64,000 nt of DNA. Source: an uncultured Dorea sp. (GTDB lineage: Bacteria > Bacillota > Clostridia > Lachnospirales > Lachnospiraceae). The stretch lies in contig UQRE01000006.1 in NCBI GenBank assembly GCA_900543415.1, forward strand, positions 1-64,000. Reading direction: 5' to 3'. The notes beneath the pieces were generated by a model that was not told the DNA's origin, made no database searches, and worked only from the letters and a program-made list of their open reading frames with translations. This document shows, in pieces, positions 7,308-14,825 of this stretch. The position numbers and the translations under genes are program-made. Within the stretch, counting starts at the first letter, position 1. Each line of letters opens with the position of its first letter.

Positions 7308-8161
7308 TGTGTGAATGTGACTGCCATAAAAATTATACATTGGATACTTTGATCCCACATGTAGGTGTGATCACGGATATCCGCGAAGAGACACCGGATG
7401 TTAAGACTTTTCGCGTAAATGCTCCGGAGGGCGGAAAATTATTTGAACATATGCCCGGACAATGTGCGATGGTATGTGCACCAGGGGTAAGTGAAGGAAT
7501 GTTTTCGATTACTTCTTCACCGACAAACAAAGAATATCAGGAATTCAGCATTAAAAAATGTGGAACATTGACGGATTATCTTCACAGTCTGGAAGTGGGA
7601 GATGAAATCACTGTCCGTGGTCCATATGGGAACTACTTTCCGGTAGAAACGGAATTAAAAGGAAAAAATCTTTTGTTTATCGCAGGAGGAATCGGACTTG
7701 CACCGCTTCGTTCCGTCATCAATTATGTGATTGATAATCGTGAAAATTACGGAACTGTAGATATTGTTTACGGTTCCCGCTCTGCGGATGATCTTGTTCA
7801 ATTAAAAGAGATTCAAGAAGTCTGGATGAAAACAGAAGGAATCAATGTTCATCTTACAATTGACCGCGAGCAGGAAGGATGGGACGGACACGTAGGATTT
7901 GTACCGAATTATGTGAAAGAATTAGGATTTGATACAGATCGTACAGCATTGGTATGCGGACCACCGATTATGATCAAGTTTGTACTTGCAGGATTAAAAG
8001 AACTCGGATTTACAACTCAGCAAGTGTACACAACATTAGAACTTCGTATGAAGTGTGGAGTTGGAAAATGCGGAAGATGTAACATCGGATCAAAATATGT
8101 ATGCAAAGATGGTCCGGTATTCCGATTTGACGAGATTGACGAGCTGCCAAATGAGTATTAG
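7307..8161 (+). CDS. flxA: FlxA/HyhG/AsrB-like FAD and NAD(P)H-binding subunit
   Basis: A 284-residue ferredoxin-NADP reductase-fold protein, the predicted electron entry point oxidising NADH. It has an FAD-binding beta-barrel (residues about 15-110, PYGNYFPVE), a nucleotide-binding half (GGIGLAPLRS, then VCGPPIM) and a C-terminal [2Fe-2S] site (CGVGKCGRCNIGSKYVC, about 248-264) as in dihydroorotate dehydrogenase electron-transfer subunits. It overlaps the flxB-like gene by one base. The combination with HdrABC and an MvhD-like gene matches the FlxABCD-HdrABC set known from sulfate reducers, in which NADH drives ferredoxin and disulfide reduction together. Confidence 0.85.
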   Translation: MCECDCHKNYTLDTLIPHVGVITDIREETPDVKTFRVNAPEGGKLFEHMPGQCAMVCAPGVSEGMFSITSSPTNKEYQEFSIKKCGTLTDYLHSLEVGDEITVRGPYGNYFPVETELKGKNLLFIAGGIGLAPLRSVINYVIDNRENYGTVDIVYGSRSADDLVQLKEIQEVWMKTEGINVHLTIDREQEGWDGHVGFVPNYVKELGFDTDRTALVCGPPIMIKFVLAGLKELGFTTQQVYTTLELRMKCGVGKCGRCNIGSKYVCKDGPVFRFDEIDELPNEY

Positions 8162-8182
8162 ACAAGGAAAGGACAAAACAAC

Positions 8183-8857
8183 ATGGAAAAAATGGTAAAT
8201 GTATATTTTAGCGGTAAAAGATACAGCGTTCCGGCAGATCTTACAATTATGACTGCAATGGAGTATGCCGGTTATACATGGAAGAGAGGATGTGGCTGTC
8301 GTCACGGATTCTGTGGAGCATGTGCAACCATTTACCGTATTAAAGGTGATAACGAATTGAAGACTTGTCTTGCCTGCCAGACACAGGTACAGGAAGGAAT
8401 GTATGTGGCAAGTATTCCATTCTTCCCGACAGATAAGAGAACTTATGATATTAATGAAATCAAACCTACTCAGCAGATTATGATGGAACTTTATCCGGAG
8501 ATTTACAGCTGTATTGGATGTAATGCCTGCACAAATGCCTGTACACAGGATCTCAACGTTATGCAGTATATTGCATATGCACAGAGAGGCGAATTTGAAA
8601 AGTGTGCAGAAGAATCATTTGACTGTATCGGATGCGGTTGCTGTTCTACAAGATGTCCGGCAGGAATTTCCCATCAGCATGTAGGTGTTCTTGCGAGACG
8701 TTTGACCGGAAAATATATTGCAGCAGAGACAGAGCATTTGAAAAACCGTGTAGAAGAAGTCAATGCAGGTGCATATGACGATCTGATCGAACAGATCATG
8801 CAGAAACCAATCACAGAGATGAAAGAACTTTATAACAACAGAGAGATTGAGAAATAA
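8183..8857 (+). CDS. frdB: fumarate reductase/succinate dehydrogenase-type iron-sulfur subunit
   Basis: A 224-residue protein. The N-terminal ferredoxin domain has a [2Fe-2S] set in plant-type order (GCGCRHGFCGAC with a downstream CLAC, residues about 37-62). The C-terminal half has two CxxCxxCxxxC motifs (CIGCNACTNAC from about 109, and CIGCGCCSTRCP) predicted to hold two [4Fe-4S] clusters; classical SdhB has one [4Fe-4S] and one [3Fe-4S]. It resembles the N-terminal half of methanogen thiol:fumarate reductase TfrB, with the CCG half supplied separately by HdrB. It sits between flxA and the flavoprotein, 21 nt after the former. Confidence 0.75.
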   Translation: MEKMVNVYFSGKRYSVPADLTIMTAMEYAGYTWKRGCGCRHGFCGACATIYRIKGDNELKTCLACQTQVQEGMYVASIPFFPTDKRTYDINEIKPTQQIMMELYPEIYSCIGCNACTNACTQDLNVMQYIAYAQRGEFEKCAEESFDCIGCGCCSTRCPAGISHQHVGVLARRLTGKYIAAETEHLKNRVEEVNAGAYDDLIEQIMQKPITEMKELYNNREIEK

Positions 8858-8870
8858 GGAGGGCGAAAGT

Positions 8871-10481
8871 ATGTACACACCATACCCGGAAAATATGATG
8901 GAATCTATCAAAAAGGTAGAGGCTACAAGAAAAGAGCGTATGTCTACAGAGCCTAGACGTCTGACAGCAGACGAAAAAGACGCTCTCCTGAAAAAATATC
9001 ATCCAGACTATAATCCAGAAGCTTTTGCAGAGATTAAAGTAGGACCGAACAAAGGAGAAAAGGCTCCAATCGAACTGGCAGAAGTTCTTCATTCCACCAG
9101 TCGTCTTGTAAATGAAAATGTGGATATCAATAAAGTGGATTATGACGTAGACGTACTTGTTATCGGCGGAGGCGGCGCAGGTTCTTCTTGTGCGTTGGAA
9201 GCACATAATGCAGGCGCCAATGTTATGATTGTTACAAAGCTTCGTATCGGTGATGCCAACACGATGATGGCAGAAGGCGGTATTCAGGCTGCGGATAAAG
9301 AAAATGATTCACCGGTTCAGCATTACCTGGATTGTTTTGGCGGCGGACATTTTGCTGCAAAACCGGAACTTGTAAAACGTCTTGTTATGGAAGCGCCGGA
9401 TGCAATTAAATGGCTCAATGAACTTGGAGTTATGTTTGATAAAGATGCTGATGGGCGTATGGTTACAACACATGGTGGCGGAACTTCCAGAAAGAGAATG
9501 CATGCATGTAAAGACTACTCTGGTGCAGAGATCATGCGTACCTTGAGAGATGAAGTGATCAACCGTAAGATTCCTGTAGTAGAATTTACTTCTGCAGTAG
9601 AGCTTCTGAAAGACGAAAAAGGACAGGTAGCCGGAGCAGTGCTTCTTAATATGGAGACCGGTGATTACTCTGTTGCAAAAGCAAAAACAGTCGTAATTGC
9701 AACCGGTGGCGCCGGAAGAATGCACTATCAGGGATTCCCGACATCTAATCACTACGGAGCAACCGCAGACGGATTGGTACTTGGCTACAGAGCAGGAGCA
9801 CCGCTCCTTTATCAGGATTCCATTCAGTATCATCCGACAGGAGTTGCTTATCCGGTACAGATGTTAGGTGCTCTTGTAACAGAAAAAGTTCGTTCTGTGG
9901 GAGCGCAGCTTGTCAATGGAGAAGGAGAAGCATATATTCATCCATTGGAGACTCGTGACGTCAATGCTTCCGGTGTTATCCGTGAATGTGCGGAAGGACG
10001 TGGCGTAGAGACACCAGACGGACAAAAAGGAGTATGGCTTGATACACCAATGATCGAGATCCTTGGCGGTGAGGGTACGATTGAGAAGAGAATTCCTGCA
10101 ATGTTCCGTATGTATATGAAGTATGGTATTGATATGAGAAAGGTTCCGATTCTTATTTATCCAACACTTCATTACCAGAATGGTGGACTTGAGATCGATG
10201 GAGATGGATTTACAAAGACAATCCCGAATCTTCTTGCAGCCGGTGAAGCAGCTGGTGGAATCCATGGAAGAAACAGACTGATGGGTAACTCCCTTCTGGA
10301 TGTGATCGTATTTGGACGAAATGCAGGAAAGAAAGCGGCAGCAAAAGCGAAAGAAGTAGAGCTTGGAACTCCAAATCTTGATCATGTGAAAGCTTATGCA
10401 GAAGAATTGAAAGAAGGACACCTTGAAACAGGAGATGTTTCTCCACGTCTTCTTCCAAATTATGCACGTCACGAAAGATAG
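8871..10481 (+). CDS. frdA: soluble fumarate-reductase-type flavoprotein with non-covalent FAD
   Basis: A 536-residue FAD-dependent oxidoreductase of the FrdA/SdhA/NadB family. An N-terminal extension of about 90 residues precedes the FAD fold (GGGGAG, 99-104). The SHT/AAQGG motif that carries the flavin-linking His in FrdA and SdhA reads ANTMMAEGG, with N130 at the His position, so FAD should be non-covalent. Substrate-site elements HPTG, TEKVR and NRLMGNSLLD are present. The C-terminal helical domain of SdhA is missing: only about 50 residues follow the NSLLD motif. The ATG at 8871 has an AAGGAGGG ribosome site; an upstream TTG at 8847 is unlikely. No membrane anchor gene follows. Fumarate reduction is the best call; aspartate oxidase is less likely given the partner and cluster. 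Confidence 0.78.
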   Translation: MYTPYPENMMESIKKVEATRKERMSTEPRRLTADEKDALLKKYHPDYNPEAFAEIKVGPNKGEKAPIELAEVLHSTSRLVNENVDINKVDYDVDVLVIGGGGAGSSCALEAHNAGANVMIVTKLRIGDANTMMAEGGIQAADKENDSPVQHYLDCFGGGHFAAKPELVKRLVMEAPDAIKWLNELGVMFDKDADGRMVTTHGGGTSRKRMHACKDYSGAEIMRTLRDEVINRKIPVVEFTSAVELLKDEKGQVAGAVLLNMETGDYSVAKAKTVVIATGGAGRMHYQGFPTSNHYGATADGLVLGYRAGAPLLYQDSIQYHPTGVAYPVQMLGALVTEKVRSVGAQLVNGEGEAYIHPLETRDVNASGVIRECAEGRGVETPDGQKGVWLDTPMIEILGGEGTIEKRIPAMFRMYMKYGIDMRKVPILIYPTLHYQNGGLEIDGDGFTKTIPNLLAAGEAAGGIHGRNRLMGNSLLDVIVFGRNAGKKAAAKAKEVELGTPNLDHVKAYAEELKEGHLETGDVSPRLLPNYARHER

Positions 10482-10510
10482 TCAACTGGACGGAAAGAAG
10501 GAATTGAGTC

Positions 10511-11674
10511 ATGGGAATTGTTACATGGTTTCAGGAAAATATTTTATCCAATACACTGATGATCGTATTTTTAATTGCGGTCATCGGGTATCTGGTTGGT
10601 AGTATTAAAATATGCGGAATTGAGCTTGGTACGGCAGGAATTCTTCTTGTTGCGTTAGTATTTGGGCATTTTGGGTTTAAGATTCCGGATCTGGTTCGAG
10701 AACTGGGGCTCATCTGCTTTGTTACATCTGTCGGTTTTATTGCCGGACCTAAGTTTTTCCGTAACTTTAAGTTGAATGCGACATCGTACATCCTCTTAGG
10801 TGTGATCATTATAGCAGCCGGCGCCCTTACATGTGTAGGAGTGATTACGCTGCTTGGCGTGCCGGATGATATCAGTGTCGGTATGATGGCAGGTGCCTTG
10901 ACAAGTACACCGGGACTGGCGGCTGCGCTTGATGCCACAGGTTCTGAAGCGGCATCTGTAGGATATGGAATCGCGTATCCGTTTGGCGTAGTAGGAGTTG
11001 TGCTTTTTGTTCAGCTGATTCCAAAGCTTTTAAAGACAGATATGGCTGCGGAGCGCGCTAAATTTGAAGCAGCAAGTAATGTGGGAGAGGAAGAATTTAA
11101 AAAGACAAAAAAAGAAGAATTATTCTATGCAGACAGTATGGGATTCTTCCCATTCTCCCTTGCTATCATCCTTGGGATTGTGTTGGCAAAGATTCAGATT
11201 CCACTTCCGGGAGGCGCCGTATTTTCACTTGGAACTTCCGGCGGCCCATTGATAGCCGGTCTGATTCTCGGACATTTTGGCAAGATCGGAAAACTGAGTG
11301 TCAAAGTAGAAAAACATGTGTTAGAATGTCTTAGAGAGTTCGGTCTTGCACTGTTCCTGATCGGAGCAGGTGTGCAGGCAGGAGCAGGTTTTGTGGAAAT
11401 TCTGAAGGAACAGGGACTTCTGCTCTTCGTATACGGAGCGCTTATGACATTGATTCCAATGCTTTTAGGCTATGTTTTTGCATCGAAAGTATTGAAGCTG
11501 AGTCTCTTTAACACGCTCGGTTCTATTTGTGGCGGTATGACAAGTACACCGGCGCTTGGTACATTGATTCGTGTAACCGAGACCGATGACGTTGCCTCTG
11601 CTTATGCAGCAACTTATCCGGTGGCGCTTGTATTCGTTGTACTGGCGTGCCAGTTCATAGGAATTTTCTTATAA
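10511..11674 (+). CDS. AspT/SucE-family (AAE) dicarboxylate exchanger
   Basis: A 387-residue polytopic membrane protein with two related halves. The halves carry matching signatures, GALTSTPGLAAA near residue 122 and GGMTSTPALG near 345, typical of the aspartate:alanine exchanger family (TC 2.A.81). It lacks the TrkA-C domains that separate the halves in many members; a charged cytoplasmic loop (about 178-200) takes their place. The family includes the Corynebacterium succinate exporter SucE1 and aspartate:alanine antiporters. Placed between fumarate reductase and fumarase, it most plausibly exports succinate or exchanges C4-dicarboxylates. Substrate is inference. Confidence 0.75.
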   Translation: MGIVTWFQENILSNTLMIVFLIAVIGYLVGSIKICGIELGTAGILLVALVFGHFGFKIPDLVRELGLICFVTSVGFIAGPKFFRNFKLNATSYILLGVIIIAAGALTCVGVITLLGVPDDISVGMMAGALTSTPGLAAALDATGSEAASVGYGIAYPFGVVGVVLFVQLIPKLLKTDMAAERAKFEAASNVGEEEFKKTKKEELFYADSMGFFPFSLAIILGIVLAKIQIPLPGGAVFSLGTSGGPLIAGLILGHFGKIGKLSVKVEKHVLECLREFGLALFLIGAGVQAGAGFVEILKEQGLLLFVYGALMTLIPMLLGYVFASKVLKLSLFNTLGSICGGMTSTPALGTLIRVTETDDVASAYAATYPVALVFVVLACQFIGIFL

Positions 11675-11700
11675 CGAGTGGTGCAAGCCGGAATCGTTAT
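11671..11700 (+). promoter_or_regulatory. weak hairpin between exchanger and fumarase genes
   Basis: ATAACGA (11671-11677) pairs with TCGTTAT (11694-11700), spanning the exchanger stop codon. Only a weak T-rich stretch follows (AATTCTT). It may be an attenuator or an RNA-stability element that sets fumarase level relative to the upstream genes. A full terminator is unlikely. Confidence 0.3.
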
Positions 11701-11744
11701 AATTCTTGAATTATTTATATAAAAGTACAGGAGGTGCTTTACAT

Positions 11745-12587
11745 ATGCGTGAAATTGATGTACAGCAGATTACAGATGTTGTAGAAAAATTATGTATTGA
11801 AGCAAACCAGTTTCTTCCGGAAGATGTACAGTGTGCGATCAAAAACTGTCGCGGCTGTGAAGACTGGGAGATTGCCCAAGGGGTTCTGGACAATATTATT
11901 ACCAATTTTGAGATTGCCAAAGAAGAACAGGTTCCAATCTGTCAGGATACCGGTATGGCATGTGTATTCCTTGAGATTGGTCAGGATGTTCATTTGACAG
12001 GTGGTAACCTTGCCGAAGCAGTAGACGAAGGTGTTCGCCGCGGATATGATAAGGGATATCTTAGAAAATCAGTGGTGGCTGACCCTGTACGTCGCGGCAA
12101 TACCGGAGATAATACACCGGCTATGCTTTACACAGAGATTGTTCCGGGGGACCAGATCAAGGTTACAGTAGGACCAAAAGGATTCGGAAGCGAGAATATG
12201 AGCCAGATTCGTATGTTCAAACCGTCCGCAGGTCTTCAGGGAATCAAAGACTTCATTTTGGAAGTTGTAGAGACTGCAGGACCAAATCCATGCCCGCCAA
12301 TGGTAGTCGGTGTTGGTATCGGTGGAACATTTGACAAAGCTGCGCTTCTTGCAAAGAAAGCGCTGATGCGTCCGGTAGATTCCGAGAATCCGGATCCATT
12401 CTATGCAGATCTTGAAAAAGAGATGCTTGAGAAGGTAAATAAACTTGGAATCGGTCCACAGGGATTCGGCGGAAAGACAACTGCCATCGGACTGAATATT
12501 GAAACTTTACCGACACATATTGCAGGTATGCCATGTGCAGTTAATATTAACTGTCATGTAACACGTCATAAAACGGAGGTGATCTAA
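11745..12587 (+). CDS. class I fumarate hydratase alpha subunit
   Basis: A 280-residue N-terminal-type subunit of the two-part, oxygen-sensitive [4Fe-4S] fumarase (FumA/TtdA family). Cluster ligands are visible as [18 protein letters not shown] and NINCHVTRH. It interconverts malate and fumarate together with the beta subunit encoded 1 nt downstream. The ATG at 11745 has a perfect AGGAGGTG ribosome site; upstream in-frame starts lack one. L(+)-tartrate dehydratase has the same architecture, but the malate-to-succinate gene context favours fumarase. Confidence 0.88.
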   Translation: MREIDVQQITDVVEKLCIEANQFLPEDVQCAIKNCRGCEDWEIAQGVLDNIITNFEIAKEEQVPICQDTGMACVFLEIGQDVHLTGGNLAEAVDEGVRRGYDKGYLRKSVVADPVRRGNTGDNTPAMLYTEIVPGDQIKVTVGPKGFGSENMSQIRMFKPSAGLQGIKDFILEVVETAGPNPCPPMVVGVGIGGTFDKAALLAKKALMRPVDSENPDPFYADLEKEMLEKVNKLGIGPQGFGGKTTAIGLNIETLPTHIAGMPCAVNINCHVTRHKTEVI

Positions 12588-12588
12588 G

Positions 12589-13152
12589 ATGGCAGCAAGA
12601 AAGATTACATTACCATTGACTGAGGAACTTGCAAAAACATTACACGCAGGAGACAGCGTATTAGTGACAGGGACGATTTATACTTCCAGAGACGCCGGAC
12701 ATAAGAGAATGTGCGAAGCTCTGGCAAGAGGAGAAGAACTTCCGTTTGATCCGACAGATGCAACCATCTACTATGTGGGACCGACTCCTGCGAAACCGGG
12801 AAAAGTGATTGGTTCTGCAGGACCGACTACAAGCGGACGTATGGATGCTTATGCGCCAACGATGATGTCTGTAGGCGCAAGGGGAATGATCGGTAAAGGA
12901 GCACGTCTTCCGGAAGTTGTAGATGCTATGAAGAAGTATTCCGGTGTTTACTTTGGTGCGATTGGCGGAGCGGGAGCGCTTCTTGCTAAATCAATCAAAG
13001 AAGCAGAGCTTATTGCATATGAAGACCTCGGCGCTGAGGCACTTCGCAAGCTTTATGTTGAAGATATGCCACTGGTTGTCATTATTGACAGTGAGGGGAA
13101 TAACCTTTATGACCAGGGACGTGCACAATATCTTGCAGAGCAGGAGAAATAA
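12589..13152 (+). CDS. class I fumarate hydratase beta subunit
   Basis: A 187-residue C-terminal-type subunit of class I fumarase (TtdB/FumA C-terminal family). Conserved stretches GTIYTSRDAGH, YYVGPTPAKPG and GPTTSGRMD are present, the last near the substrate-binding region. It follows the alpha subunit after one nucleotide, with the ribosome site inside the alpha gene's last codons (GGAGGTGATC). It is the last gene of the cluster; a terminator follows at 13192. Confidence 0.88.
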   Translation: MAARKITLPLTEELAKTLHAGDSVLVTGTIYTSRDAGHKRMCEALARGEELPFDPTDATIYYVGPTPAKPGKVIGSAGPTTSGRMDAYAPTMMSVGARGMIGKGARLPEVVDAMKKYSGVYFGAIGGAGALLAKSIKEAELIAYEDLGAEALRKLYVEDMPLVVIIDSEGNNLYDQGRAQYLAEQEK

Positions 13153-13191
13153 AAGGTTCCGCAATTTAGTGAAAATAAACATTAGACATGG

Positions 13192-13223
13192 AAACAGGGG
13201 ATGGGATGACCAGCCCCTGTTTT
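13192..13223 (+). terminator. terminator closing the fumarase/Hdr-Flx cluster
   Basis: A 9-bp stem, AAACAGGGG (13192-13200) with CCCCTGTTT (13214-13222), has a 13-nt loop and a short T run. It marks the end of the co-directional cluster that starts at 712. Confidence 0.7.
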
Positions 13224-13277
13224 ACTTCGCAGCAGAGAAACGAAGGTCGGAATGTATTGAACAAGATTGACATTTTG

Positions 13278-13306
13278 TTGACAATAAAATGAATACTCTG
13301 TATGAT
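13278..13306 (+). promoter_or_regulatory. sigma-A promoter of the ThrE-family gene
   Basis: TTGACA (13278-13283) and TATGAT (13301-13306) are 17 bp apart. A second TTGACA sits 11 bp upstream (13267-13272). The start codon is at 13350. Confidence 0.75.
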
Positions 13307-13349
13307 AGTAAAGAATAAAAAGACTAAAATAAAGTGTGAAGAGGAAATT

Positions 13350-14693
13350 ATGCAGATTACAAGAGAAGATATTTCATCTATTGATAAAAACCATATGCCA
13401 ATTCCATGGCATTCTTTCGGAGAAAAAAATGATTCTACTCCGATCAAAGAAGCTTCTTTGAGTGAGAAATCTACAATTATAGGGAGAATTGGATTTATGC
13501 TGTTATCCTGCGGAACAGGAGCATGGCGTGTGAGAAGTTCTATGAATAAGATAGCAAGAGAGCTTGGGGTTACCTGTTCAGCGGATATCGGACTGGTGTC
13601 TATTGAATATACCTGTCTGGAAGGCGGAGAAAGCTATTCCCAGGTGCTGACACTGACAGGTACCGGTGTAAATACAGCAAAACTTGCAAGAATCGAACAG
13701 TTTGTTCTGGACTTTTCAGAAAAATACAGTCACTTATCTATTGAAGAGCTTCATAAGAAGCTGGATGAACAAGAGAAGATAAAATCAGGGTATAAACCTT
13801 TGACGTTAGGACTTTCTGCCGGATTCGCCTGCAGTGGATTTACGTTACTTTTGGGTGGCGGACCGATAGAGATGATATGTGCTTTTTTTGGTGCCGGTAT
13901 CGGGAATTATCTTCGTGTGCAATTGATTCACAGAAAGTATACACTTGCGTTACAGGTTGTAGCAGGTGTGGCTGCAGCCTGTCTTGGTTATACTGCATTA
14001 CTTCGAATGTTGGAGCTTGTATTTGGTGTGTCTGTCAATCACGAAGCCGGATACATTTGTGCCATGCTGTTTATTATTCCGGGCTTCCCGTTTATTACAA
14101 GTGGGATCGACCTTGCCAAGCTGGATTTAAGATCTGGAATCGAAAGATTTACATATGCGGCGTTAATTATTTTGACATCTACGCTGACCGGATGGATTCT
14201 GGCAGTCACTCTCCAATTAAAGCCGGGAGATTTTCAGCCGCTTGGGTTAAGTGTTGGCATATTGGCATGTTTTCGATTTTTGGCAAGCTTCTGCGGCGTG
14301 TTCGGATTTTCTATTATGTTCAGCAGCTCTGTAAAAATGGCGTCCATGGCAGGAGTAATTGGCGCGATTGCAAATACATTAAGACTGGAGCTTATTGATC
14401 TGATCGGGATACCTCCTGCGGCTGCAGCCTTTGCCTGTGCGTTTTTAGCAGGAATTCTGGCGTCAATGTTAAAGCCATCTTACGGATATCCAAGAATCTC
14501 GATTACAGTCCCATCTATTGTAATCATGGTTCCGGGGATGTACTTGTATAAGGCAATCTATAATATGGGAACAGGCACTATTATGGATGCATCCCATTGG
14601 TTTACAGAGGCAGTACTCATTATGGCAGCGCTTCCGCTGGGACTTATTTTTGCCAGAATACTGACGGATAAAGAATTCCGGTATTCGATTTAG
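13350..14693 (+). CDS. ThrE-family threonine/serine exporter, fused two-domain form
   Basis: A 447-residue membrane protein joining both ThrE parts: an N-terminal soluble DUF1212 segment (to about residue 145) followed by about ten membrane spans, the last group forming the DUF3815-type half. The family exports threonine and serine in actinobacteria. In many Firmicutes the two halves are separate genes; here they are one. The ATG at 13350 has GAGGAA upstream. An in-frame ATG at 13302 falls on the -10 box and is rejected. It stands alone between a promoter and a terminator. Substrate is from family only. Confidence 0.7.
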   Translation: MQITREDISSIDKNHMPIPWHSFGEKNDSTPIKEASLSEKSTIIGRIGFMLLSCGTGAWRVRSSMNKIARELGVTCSADIGLVSIEYTCLEGGESYSQVLTLTGTGVNTAKLARIEQFVLDFSEKYSHLSIEELHKKLDEQEKIKSGYKPLTLGLSAGFACSGFTLLLGGGPIEMICAFFGAGIGNYLRVQLIHRKYTLALQVVAGVAAACLGYTALLRMLELVFGVSVNHEAGYICAMLFIIPGFPFITSGIDLAKLDLRSGIERFTYAALIILTSTLTGWILAVTLQLKPGDFQPLGLSVGILACFRFLASFCGVFGFSIMFSSSVKMASMAGVIGAIANTLRLELIDLIGIPPAAAAFACAFLAGILASMLKPSYGYPRISITVPSIVIMVPGMYLYKAIYNMGTGTIMDASHWFTEAVLIMAALPLGLIFARILTDKEFRYSI

Positions 14694-14718
14694 GTAGAAA
14701 ATATATATGAAATGATGG

Positions 14719-14760
14719 GAAGGCGTTGTTTGATACAATGCCTTCTTTTAATATTTTTTT
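14719..14760 (+). terminator. terminator after the ThrE-family gene
   Basis: An 11-bp stem, GAAGGCGTTGT (14719-14729) with ACAATGCCTTC (14735-14745) and one G-T pair, is followed by TTTT and a further T7 run. Confidence 0.8.
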
Positions 14761-14825
14761 ACTTTTAAAACCTCTTGAATTGGTGTATGATAATAAGATA
14801 GTAATAAAATGCATGGAGAAGAATC

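Noticed and set aside
8183..10481. Succinate dehydrogenase operon linked to respiration
   Set aside because: No SdhC/SdhD membrane anchor, no covalent-flavin histidine and no quinone-side [3Fe-4S] motif.
14763..14791. Promoter for polA (TATGAT at 14786-14791)
   Set aside because: No acceptable -35 box at 16-18 bp; TTGAAT at 14775 is too close. Left out of the features.
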